Assembly: GCA_012517095.1 (NCBI GenBank)
Contig: JAAYVQ010000072.1
Coordinates: 1-38,974 of the forward strand
Direction: 5' to 3'
Length of the DNA: 38,974 nt
Source of the DNA: Phycisphaerae bacterium
Lineage (GTDB): Bacteria > Planctomycetota > Phycisphaerae > Sedimentisphaerales > Anaerohalosphaeraceae
Below, in pieces: positions 23,510-29,955 of the stretch. Within the stretch, counting starts at the first letter, position 1. The number at the start of each line of letters is the position of its first letter. The position numbers and the translations under genes were made by a program. The notes under the pieces were generated by a model. It was not told the origin of the DNA, did no database searches, and saw only the letters and a program-made list of their open reading frames with translations.

Positions 23510-24571
23510 ATGGCGGATGCCAGCAGCGAAAAAACCGAAATGCCGACCGGCAGGCGGCTGACCAAGGCCCGGGAAGCGGGGAAGGTCCCGCAAAGCTCCG
23601 AACTGGTTTCGTCGGTGTCGCTGGTGGCGCTGTTCGCGACGGTCTATCTGCTGGGATCCCACCTGGCGCAGTGGATGATGGCGAGCATGCGCAAGGCCCT
23701 GTCGTGCGACCGGTCCGTCCTGGACAGCTCCGGACTCTTTCTGGCGCATCTGCACGACAAGATGGCGGAAGCGGCCCTGATCATGGCGCCGTATCTGCTG
23801 GTCCTTCTGGTGACGGGCGTGGGCATTTCCATCTGGATCAGCGGCTGGCATGTCACCTTCAAACCACTGGAGCCCAAATTCAATTTCTTCAATCCCTCCG
23901 CCGCCTTGGGCTCGATGTTTTCCGCCTCCACGGGCGTCCGGATCCTGGTCTCCCTGGCCAAGCTGACGATCGTTTCGGTGATCGTGTATTTTTACCTTCG
24001 CAATCGCATGGAGGACATCGTGGCGCTGCGATGGGCCTGGTCCACGGAACTGGTAGTCGGGATCATGCGACTGATCTTCGGCGCGTTGCTGCGGATCTCG
24101 ATCGGCCTGATGATCATCGGAATCGCGGATCTATTGTATCAGAAATGGAAATACATCGAAGACCTCAAGATGACCAAGCAGGAGGTCAAGGATGAATTCC
24201 GGAGCATGGAAGGTCCGCCCGAAATCATGCGGCGGATCCGTCAAAAACAGTTCGAGATCGCCCTGCAGCGGATGATGCAGGAGGTTCCGACGGCCAATGT
24301 GGTGGTCGTCAACCCCGACCATGTGGCCGTGGCGCTGAAATACGATCCGAAAACCATGGGCTCCCCCATCGTGGTGGCCAAGGGCGCCGACAAGGTCTGC
24401 GAAAAGATCAAGGAGATCGCGCGGGCCTACGGCGTGCCGATCCTGCGGCGGCCGGCGCTGGCTCGGGAGCTGTTTGCCACGGTGGATCTGGGTCGGGCGA
24501 TTCCGGAGGCGCTGTTTGTCGCGGTGGCGGAGATCCTGGCCCTGGTCCTGCGACTGCGGCGAAACCGATAA
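23510..24571 (+). CDS. flhB: Flagellar export switch protein FlhB
   Basis: Controls the change from hook to filament export. 353 residues: TEMPTGRRLTKAREAGKVPQ at the N-terminus, four membrane helices, then the cytoplasmic domain (KQEVKDEFRSMEGPPEI, RRIRQKQFEIALQRMMQEVP). The autocleavage site reads NPDH (VVVNPDHVAVALKYD) where FlhB proteins nearly always have NPTH. The scissile N-P pair and the histidine are kept, so cleavage may still occur, perhaps at another rate (inference). The end (ARAYGVPILRRPALARELF, IPEALFVAVAEIL) is typical. Confidence 0.96.
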   Translation: MADASSEKTEMPTGRRLTKAREAGKVPQSSELVSSVSLVALFATVYLLGSHLAQWMMASMRKALSCDRSVLDSSGLFLAHLHDKMAEAALIMAPYLLVLLVTGVGISIWISGWHVTFKPLEPKFNFFNPSAALGSMFSASTGVRILVSLAKLTIVSVIVYFYLRNRMEDIVALRWAWSTELVVGIMRLIFGALLRISIGLMIIGIADLLYQKWKYIEDLKMTKQEVKDEFRSMEGPPEIMRRIRQKQFEIALQRMMQEVPTANVVVVNPDHVAVALKYDPKTMGSPIVVAKGADKVCEKIKEIARAYGVPILRRPALARELFATVDLGRAIPEALFVAVAEILALVLRLRRNR

Positions 24572-24584
24572 TCCTTGAAACGCG

Positions 24585-26117
24585 ATGGCGACGGGCTATA
24601 CTAAAGCGATCGACCGTATGCAAGCTGAGGAACCAACCAATCCGTTGACCGGCATGTCGCGGCGGGTCATCGAGCGAAACCATCTGGTGACGATGACGCT
24701 GGTGATCTGCCTGATGGGCGGTTTTGTCGTTCCGCTGCCCGGATGGGGGCTGGATATTCTGCTGGTCATCAATGTGTGCCTGACGGCGGCGCTGGTGATG
24801 ATCGGGTTTACCGGCAAGTCCAGTCCGGAACTGGGGTCGCTTCCGGGACTGCTGACGGCGGCGACGCTGCTGCGGATCCTGGGACATGCGGCGATGGGCC
24901 GATCCGTTTTTTCCGGCGCCGATCCGGGAAGGATTCTGACGCTGACCGGGCAGGCCACCGGATTTTTACAATCGGCCTGGATTCGGCTTCTCGGACCGGC
25001 GGCGGCGCTGGTGGTTCTGGTCGCCGTCGTGCAGACCGTCCGCAAGATTCATCAGGTCTATGTCGGGTTCGTGGAAGATACCGTCGTCGCCGAGGAACTC
25101 CGGATCAACAGCGAATTTCGCAAGGGTCTTCTCGACCGCGCCACGGCCGAACGGCGTCGCGGACGGCTGGAGATCGAAACGATGTTTTACCAGGGACTGG
25201 CCGGGGCGACGGACCTGGTCCGAATCGAAGGAATCATCGTGGCGGCGATTCTCCTGGGCCTGAGTTTCGGATTTCAACGAACCGCTCCCCGGGAAGGAGC
25301 GCAACCCTATTGGTTTTCGTCGCTGACCGCCGCGGCGTTCGCGATGATCCTGCCGGAATTCCTGATCACGATGGGGTGTCGGCGGCTGGGGGGCGTATTG
25401 ACGGCGGGATGGCCGAAGCCGGTCGTGTCCCCGTCGCAACAGGCCGAGACGATCACCATCGTTTCCGAACAGACCGGCCAGCCCGAAGAGGTCGAACTCC
25501 TGAATCCCGATTTCCGGGACCAGCACAATCCGATCGTCTCGGCGCCGGTCGAACAAGTTGTCGCATTTGAACCTCCGAATTCAACAGAACCCGCCTCGGC
25601 CGCCGCGCCCGCTCAGCCGCCGGCGCCGTCGGAGGACTTCTACCTGGGCCTGTGCCGGCGGATCTGGTCGGGCGGCAAGGCGATCGTGCTGGCCGCCCGG
25701 AGTCTCCAGGAACTCCCGGTCACCGTCGTGGTCAACCTGGCGATCCGACTGGCCGAATCGGAGGACAAGGTCCTGCTGGTCGATGTCGAAAAGGGTCGCA
25801 ACGCGCTGGGCGAGGTGTTCGATCTGCAGGAGTCGTCGGCCCCGAAGTCCGTGCCGAGCTGCATCGAAAATGTCCATGTCTGGATGGGGCGGGACTTCGA
25901 GGAATGGACCGACGAAGAGTGTTCCGCCGCGATGGAGGGCTTCCAGCGCGTGCTGATCTACGCCCCGCAGATCGGCGACTGGCCGGCCCAGATGGCCCTG
26001 GCCCGCAAGGCCGACCGAATCCTCCTGTTCGGCCGGACCGATTCAACCCCCGACAGCCCCCCCACCGTCTGGGGCCGAACCGCAGAACCCGTCCCCCCCG
26101 CCAAAGACAGCGGGTGA
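24585..26117 (+). CDS. FlhA-like membrane domain fused to a degenerate ParA/BY-kinase-like domain
   Basis: 510 residues. Residues about 35-265 follow the FlhA/FHIPEP membrane domain: LDILLVINVCLTAALVM, GLLTAATLLRILGHAA, then INSEFRKGLLDRATAERRRG...TMFYQGLAGATDLVRIEGI, equal to the FlhA stretch after its signature. But the PGKQM-ID-D signature is lost, helices are fewer and the whole cytoplasmic FlhA domain (about 350 residues) is absent. After a Pro/Ala linker, residues 363-490 resemble ParA/MinD and tyrosine-kinase folds (NLAIRLAESEDKVLLVDVEK, later RVLIYAPQIGDW and ADRILLFGRT); at the P-loop place it has ARSLQELPVTVVV, so no ATP-binding Gly-Lys. It occupies the spot of flhA-flhF-flhG. Start at 24585 or 24618; neither has a good ribosome-binding site. 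Confidence 0.8.
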   Translation: MATGYTKAIDRMQAEEPTNPLTGMSRRVIERNHLVTMTLVICLMGGFVVPLPGWGLDILLVINVCLTAALVMIGFTGKSSPELGSLPGLLTAATLLRILGHAAMGRSVFSGADPGRILTLTGQATGFLQSAWIRLLGPAAALVVLVAVVQTVRKIHQVYVGFVEDTVVAEELRINSEFRKGLLDRATAERRRGRLEIETMFYQGLAGATDLVRIEGIIVAAILLGLSFGFQRTAPREGAQPYWFSSLTAAAFAMILPEFLITMGCRRLGGVLTAGWPKPVVSPSQQAETITIVSEQTGQPEEVELLNPDFRDQHNPIVSAPVEQVVAFEPPNSTEPASAAAPAQPPAPSEDFYLGLCRRIWSGGKAIVLAARSLQELPVTVVVNLAIRLAESEDKVLLVDVEKGRNALGEVFDLQESSAPKSVPSCIENVHVWMGRDFEEWTDEECSAAMEGFQRVLIYAPQIGDWPAQMALARKADRILLFGRTDSTPDSPPTVWGRTAEPVPPAKDSG

Positions 26118-26141
26118 GCCGTACAAATCCGACTGGGAGCC

Positions 26142-26173
26142 GTAGGATGGGTTCGCCGGGATTGCGAACCCAT
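26142..26173 (+). repeat. GTAGG-headed REP-type hairpin
   Basis: GTAGG followed by a perfect 10-bp stem (ATGGGTTCGC / GCGAACCCAT) with a 7-nt loop, 24 nt after the preceding stop codon. A GTAG head followed by a hairpin is the layout of REP elements mobilised by RAYT transposases. It could double as a terminator, but no T run follows. Confidence 0.6.
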
Positions 26174-26245
26174 GCGGAGCGATGGATCATCGGTATGGGT
26201 TCGGAAAACAATCCGAACACAACCTACAGATTGCCACCCATCGCA

Positions 26246-26274
26246 TGAAAGCCCCGGGATTTATTCCCGGGGTT
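26246..26274 (+). repeat. AAGCCCC hairpin repeat, copy 1
   Basis: 8-bp stem (CCCCGGGA / TCCCGGGG), loop TTTAT, flanks TGAAAG and TT. Identical over 29 nt to the copy at 26345-26373. Confidence 0.85.
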
Positions 26275-26295
26275 GTTACCGTATTCGGGATTCTC

Positions 26296-26320
26296 AACCC
26301 CCAACCTAAAGTTGGGGGCT
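26296..26320 (-). repeat. AAGCCCC hairpin repeat, copy 2, inverted and with changed stem
   Basis: On the minus strand AAGCCCCCAAC, loop TTTAG, GTTGGGGGTT. Outer arms and loop core (TTTA) are as in copies 1 and 3, but the inner four base pairs are CAAC/GTTG instead of GGGA/TCCC, with pairing kept on both sides. Confidence 0.8.
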
Positions 26321-26344
26321 TGCATCGACTCTTTAACTTCCGAT

Positions 26345-26373
26345 TGAAAGCCCCGGGATTTATTCCCGGGGTT
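26345..26373 (+). repeat. AAGCCCC hairpin repeat, copy 3
   Basis: Identical over 29 nt to copy 1 and in the same orientation. The three hairpin centres are about 46 and 53 nt apart, a BIME-like array. Confidence 0.85.
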
Positions 26374-26584
26374 ATTCCCGCATTCGTGGTATCCCCGGCG
26401 CGTGGCCGCCACCGAGTGACGAATCCGAAGGATCGGAACGAGGTGGATGTTCGTTTGGATTGCCGGCTCTTCCACCGCTTCGGCGAACGCTTCGCCTTCG
26501 CGTTTTCTGCCACCCATCGCAAAATCCCGCCGTCCCTGCGGGACCGGTCGCGATATTCCTGTGACCTTCGTTGCCCTTGTACGG

Positions 26585-26607
26585 GCGGGTTTCAAACCCG
26601 CTCCTAC
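26585..26607 (-). repeat. Second GTAGG-headed REP-type hairpin
   Basis: On the minus strand GTAGGA, then GCGGGT, loop TTGAA, ACCCGC. Same head as the element at 26142 but opposite strand. This GTAGGAGCGGGTTT-type REP is widespread in bacteria. Confidence 0.65.
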
Positions 26608-26661
26608 CGGCCTTTGAGGAATTTCCTCTTTCAGATCAACCTGTAGCCCTGGAAACTTCCT

Positions 26662-26784
26662 ATCATCATCTTTGGCATCTTTGGAAAATTGATTGAATAT
26701 CCAAAGATAATGATCCAATCTCTTCCATCTTTGGGTTTTTAGGCTAAAAATCCAAAGGCACCAAAGATGTTCAAAGATGATGAT
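26662..26784. repeat. AT-rich nested inverted repeat
   Basis: ATCATCATCTTTGGCATCT (arm 26662-26684) recurs inverted, with a one-base insertion and a substitution, at 26761-26784. Inside lies a further CCAAAGAT/ATCTTTGG pair (26701-26708 and 26727-26734). The block is far more AT-rich than its surroundings and holds no gene. It could be an end of an old mobile element or a replication-linked site; this is inference. Confidence 0.5.
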
Positions 26785-27100
26785 TCTGTCTCTCTGAACC
26801 ACCCAACAAATCCAGCCGAGTCGAATCGGGCCAGGACCACAACCATCGCCCCTGAAATCCCGATTTAGCGGTCTCAATCCCCAGGTCCCGCTTGGCTTCA
26901 CGAAGACGATTGTCCGAAATCTCGTACCCTCTGGCCCGTCGGAAGATTTCCTCGCTGTCCATCGGCTCTTTGCCTTCGAGTTGTTCCCGCAGGAACTGTT
27001 TGGCGTCGTGGAGTTTCTTGGAGCCGGGCTTGTCGCGGCGGTTGGCGAGGATCTCGTCGGTGTCGGGTTGGGCGAAGAAACGAACCCTGCGGGTTGTTGG
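26771..27100 (-). pseudogene. 3' remnant of a primase/helicase-type AAA ATPase gene
   Basis: The minus strand reads [79 protein letters not shown]. This is the pattern of the C-terminal winged-helix tail of plasmid or prophage RepA/primase-associated ATPases (linker, AxxFLxxxL, EI...A...IS..RL..AK..LG, GF.G.W.W.LP). The ATPase part is missing and no start codon exists upstream of 26962 in this frame; instead the promoter of the next operon lies there. It is a relic of a mobile element, joined to repeats. Confidence 0.55.
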
Positions 27101-27101
27101 G

Positions 27102-27130
27102 TTGACAGGATCGGGCCGGTCCGTTAGACT
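27102..27130 (+). promoter_or_regulatory. Sigma-70-type promoter of the sugar cassette
   Basis: TTGACA (6/6), 17-nt spacer, TAGACT (4/6 to TATAAT). Start of transcription near 27137; CAGGAGA and the ATG at 27162 follow. Housekeeping type, unlike the flagellar promoters around it. Confidence 0.75.
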
Positions 27131-27161
27131 GGCGGCTCGTCCAAACGGAACAGGAGAAACT

Positions 27162-28316
27162 ATGACGACGATTCATACGGCCGTGATTGGGGCGGGGTTT
27201 ATCGGCCCGGTGCATGTGGAGGGTTTGCTGCGGGCCGGAATACCGGTGCTCGGGATCCTCGGCGTAAGCCCGGAAGAATCCAAAGCCAGCGCCAAGCGGC
27301 TGGGCTTGAAGAAGGCCTACGAGAACTTCCAGCAGGTCCTCGACGACAAGGATGTCCAGGTCGTACACATCGCCACACCGAACCGGCTGCACTTCGATAT
27401 GGCCAGGAAGGCCCTGGAGGCCGGTAAGCATGTGCTGTGCGAAAAGCCGCTGGCGATGAACAGCAACCAATCCGCCGAGCTGGTCAAGATCGCCCGCAAG
27501 ACGGGGCTTGCCACCGGCGTCAACTACAACCTTCGCTATTATCCGCTGAATGTCGAAGCGGCCGATCGCGTCCGCAAGGGCCAGCTCGGCACGGTCTTTT
27601 CCGTCTGCGGGAGCTATGTGCAGGACTGGTTGCTGTATCCGACGGACTACAACTGGCGGGTGCTGGCCGAGGAAGGCGGCGAACTTCGCGCCGTGGCGGA
27701 TATCGGCACGCACTGGCTCGATCTGATCGGCGCGATCACCGGCCTGGAAGCCGAAGAGGTCTGCGCGGATCTGGCCACGGTGCATCCGGTGCGGCAGCGG
27801 CCGATCGGCGAGGTCCTGACCTTCAAGGGCAAGGAAGACCGCAAGGAGGTCAAACGCGAACCGGTGAATATTAATACAGAAGATTATGGATGTATTATGA
27901 TTCGATTCGGGGGCGGGGCCAGGGGTTGCCTGTGGGTTTCGCAGGTCACGGCCGGACGCAAGAATTGTCTGCGCTACGAATTGTCCGGGTCGAAGGAAGC
28001 TCTGGCCTGGTGCAGCGAACAGCCCAACGAGATGTGGATCGGTCACCGCCAGACGCCCAACGAGCTGCTGCTGCGGGACCCGTCGCTGGTGGGCGACGCG
28101 GCCCGGCGGTTCATCCATTATCCCGGCGGACACAACGAGGGATTCCCGGACACCTTCAAGCAGTGCTTCCGGGCCTTTTACGACGCGATTCGGTCGGGCA
28201 AACCCGCCGACGGAGGATATCCGACCTTCGCCGACGGGCATCGGGAGATCGTCCTGTGCGAGGCGATCTTGAAAAGCCATCGAGAACGAACATGGATTCC
28301 AATCCAGGGAGCGTAA
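27162..28316 (+). CDS. Gfo/Idh/MocA family NAD(P)-dependent oxidoreductase
   Basis: 384 residues. Rossmann nucleotide site [15 protein letters not shown] at the N-terminus, the family's [18 protein letters not shown] strand and the hallmark EKPLAMN with the catalytic lysine (residues near 95), followed by a DIGTHWLDL segment whose Asp and His complete the usual active site. The family oxidises or isomerises sugars and inositols; the substrate cannot be read from the sequence. The ATG at 27162 has AGGAG 6 nt upstream; the frame is open for 90 more codons into the relic region, but the promoter lies inside them. The next gene starts 2 nt after the stop. Confidence 0.92.
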   Translation: MTTIHTAVIGAGFIGPVHVEGLLRAGIPVLGILGVSPEESKASAKRLGLKKAYENFQQVLDDKDVQVVHIATPNRLHFDMARKALEAGKHVLCEKPLAMNSNQSAELVKIARKTGLATGVNYNLRYYPLNVEAADRVRKGQLGTVFSVCGSYVQDWLLYPTDYNWRVLAEEGGELRAVADIGTHWLDLIGAITGLEAEEVCADLATVHPVRQRPIGEVLTFKGKEDRKEVKREPVNINTEDYGCIMIRFGGGARGCLWVSQVTAGRKNCLRYELSGSKEALAWCSEQPNEMWIGHRQTPNELLLRDPSLVGDAARRFIHYPGGHNEGFPDTFKQCFRAFYDAIRSGKPADGGYPTFADGHREIVLCEAILKSHRERTWIPIQGA

Positions 28317-28318
28317 TC

Positions 28319-29233
28319 ATGAAACTGGGATTTGTCAGTGCAATATTACCGGATTTGTCGCTGGAAGAAGTCGTGGACTTTGCGTCCAAGGAAGGATTTG
28401 CGTGCGTGGAGCTGATGTGCTGGCCGGTGGGCAAGGCCGAGCGGCGATACGCGGGCGTCACGCATGTGGATGTCGCGACGCTGGACAAGACCAAGTCCGA
28501 GGAGATCCTGTCGCTGATGGAATCGACGGATGTCCAGATCAGCGGGCTGGGCTATTATCCCAATCCGCTGTGTCCCAACCAGGCCGAGTCGAAACTGTAT
28601 GTCCAGCATATCAAGAAGGTCATCGCCGCGGCGCGAATGCTCAAGGTCAACCGGATGAACACCTTCGTCGGTCGCGACTGGACCAAGTCCGTCGATGACA
28701 ACTGGCCGCAGTTCCTGAAGGTCTGGAAGCCGATCATCCGTTACGCCGAGGATCAGGGTGTCAAGGTCGGGATCGAGAACTGCCCGATGTTCTTCACCCA
28801 CGACGAGTGGCCCGGCGGCAAGAATCTGGCGACCTGTCCGGCGATCTGGGACCGGATGTTCAACGACATCGACAGCAAATATTTCGGCCTCAATTTCGAT
28901 CCGTCGCACTTTGTGTGGCAGGAAATGGACTACATTTCCGTGCTGCGGGAATACGCCTCCAAGCTGTTCCACATCCACGCCAAGGACGCCCGGCTCGATC
29001 GCGACAAACTCAACCGCGTGGGACTGCTGGCCAATCCCAGCCAGTACCACACCCCCAAGCTCCCCGGACTGGGCGATGTCGATTGGGGTCGTTTCCTGGC
29101 GACGCTCGGCGAGACGGGCTATCGCGGACCGGTCTGCATCGAGGTCGAGGATCGCGTGTACGAAGGTTCCGTGGAACTTCGCAAGGCGGCGCTGCGGCAG
29201 AGCGGGCGATACCTCCAGCAGTTTATGCCGTAA
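28319..29233 (+). CDS. Sugar phosphate isomerase/epimerase family TIM-barrel protein
   Basis: 304 residues of the xylose-isomerase-like TIM barrel (AP endonuclease 2) group. Seen: [20 protein letters not shown] at the start, [10 protein letters not shown], a metal-site strand KVGIENCPM, the FDPSHFVWQ stretch, FHIHAKDAR, and [14 protein letters not shown] near the end; the Glu, Asp, His and Glu of these segments are the usual metal ligands. Such proteins often act on the same pathway as a neighbouring Gfo/Idh dehydrogenase. GGGAG lies 7 nt before the ATG, inside the end of the previous gene. Confidence 0.9.
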   Translation: MKLGFVSAILPDLSLEEVVDFASKEGFACVELMCWPVGKAERRYAGVTHVDVATLDKTKSEEILSLMESTDVQISGLGYYPNPLCPNQAESKLYVQHIKKVIAAARMLKVNRMNTFVGRDWTKSVDDNWPQFLKVWKPIIRYAEDQGVKVGIENCPMFFTHDEWPGGKNLATCPAIWDRMFNDIDSKYFGLNFDPSHFVWQEMDYISVLREYASKLFHIHAKDARLDRDKLNRVGLLANPSQYHTPKLPGLGDVDWGRFLATLGETGYRGPVCIEVEDRVYEGSVELRKAALRQSGRYLQQFMP

Positions 29234-29248
29234 AAGCTACAGGATATT

Positions 29249-29935
29249 ATGAATTATACATATCTTGATATTGCCAAGATGATCGACCACTCGCTGCTGA
29301 ATCCGACGCTGACGGACCGGCAGCTCGAAGAAGGTTGCCGATTGGCCCTGCAGTACGACACGGCCAGCGTGTGTATTCTGCCCTATGCGCTGAGCCGGTG
29401 TGCCCAGATCCTGCGCGGCAGCGATGTCAAGGCCAGCACGACGATCGGATTTCCCCACGGCGGTCACGCCACGGCCGTCAAGGTCGCCGAGACGCTGCGG
29501 GCTCTCGAAGACGGCGGCGAAGAACTGGACATGGTCGTCAATATCAGCAAGGTCCTCAGCGGCGACTGGGACTATGTCGCCCGGGATATCGCCGCGGTGA
29601 TCGAGCCGACCCACGCGGCCGGGCAGAAGGTCAAGGTGATCTTCGAGAATTGCTACTTAAACGATCCGCAGAAGATTCGACTGTGCGAAATCTGCACCGA
29701 ACTCAACGCCGACTGGGTCAAGACCTCCACCGGATACGGCGGCGGCGGGGCCACGCTGGAGGATCTGAAGCTGATGCGAAAGCACGCCGGCCCGCGGGTT
29801 CAGGTCAAGGCCGCCGGCGGCATCCGCGATCTGGACGCCCTGCTGGCCGTCCGCGCCATCGGCGTAACCCGCAGCGGCGCGACGAAAACCCGCGAGATCC
29901 TCGAGGAATGCAAACGCCGGCTGAGAATGGCGTAA
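29249..29935 (+). CDS. deoC: Deoxyribose-phosphate aldolase DeoC
   Basis: Cleaves 2-deoxyribose 5-phosphate to glyceraldehyde 3-phosphate and acetaldehyde by a lysine Schiff base. 228 residues, normal length. The Schiff-base lysine is in WVKTSTGYGGGGAT, the second lysine in VKAAGGIRD, the aspartate in LDMVVNISK, and the family motif IGFPHGGHAT is present. It follows the isomerase by 15 nt and converges on fliD 20 nt later. Third gene of a small carbohydrate operon of housekeeping type. Confidence 0.95.
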   Translation: MNYTYLDIAKMIDHSLLNPTLTDRQLEEGCRLALQYDTASVCILPYALSRCAQILRGSDVKASTTIGFPHGGHATAVKVAETLRALEDGGEELDMVVNISKVLSGDWDYVARDIAAVIEPTHAAGQKVKVIFENCYLNDPQKIRLCEICTELNADWVKTSTGYGGGGATLEDLKLMRKHAGPRVQVKAAGGIRDLDALLAVRAIGVTRSGATKTREILEECKRRLRMA

Positions 29936-29955
29936 TGTTCCCGTTGGCGAACCGG

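Larger units (their letters stand above)
26118..27161. other. Gene-free repeat and relic region
   Basis: About 1 kb between the export genes and the sugar cassette. It contains the palindromic repeats, an AT-rich inverted repeat and a gene fragment listed separately. Open frames crossing it (for example 26224-26901, minus) are translations of the repeats, including twice the same short peptide, and are not genes. Confidence 0.75.

Noticed and set aside
24585-26117. Calling this gene a normal flhA
   Set aside because: It is about 180 residues short, lacks the FlhA signature and the cytoplasmic domain, and has an unrelated C-terminal half.
26246-26373. CRISPR-like array
   Set aside because: Only two identical palindromic 29-nt units about 70 nt apart, with a third inverted variant between; no regular spacers and no cas genes.
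26224-26901. Minus-strand 225-codon open frame in the repeat region
   Set aside because: It is a translation of the REP/BIME repeats (the same short peptide appears twice) and has no domain or ribosome-binding site.
26898-28280. Minus-strand 460-codon open frame opposite the Gfo/Idh gene
   Set aside because: Antisense shadow of a clear dehydrogenase; no recognisable domain.
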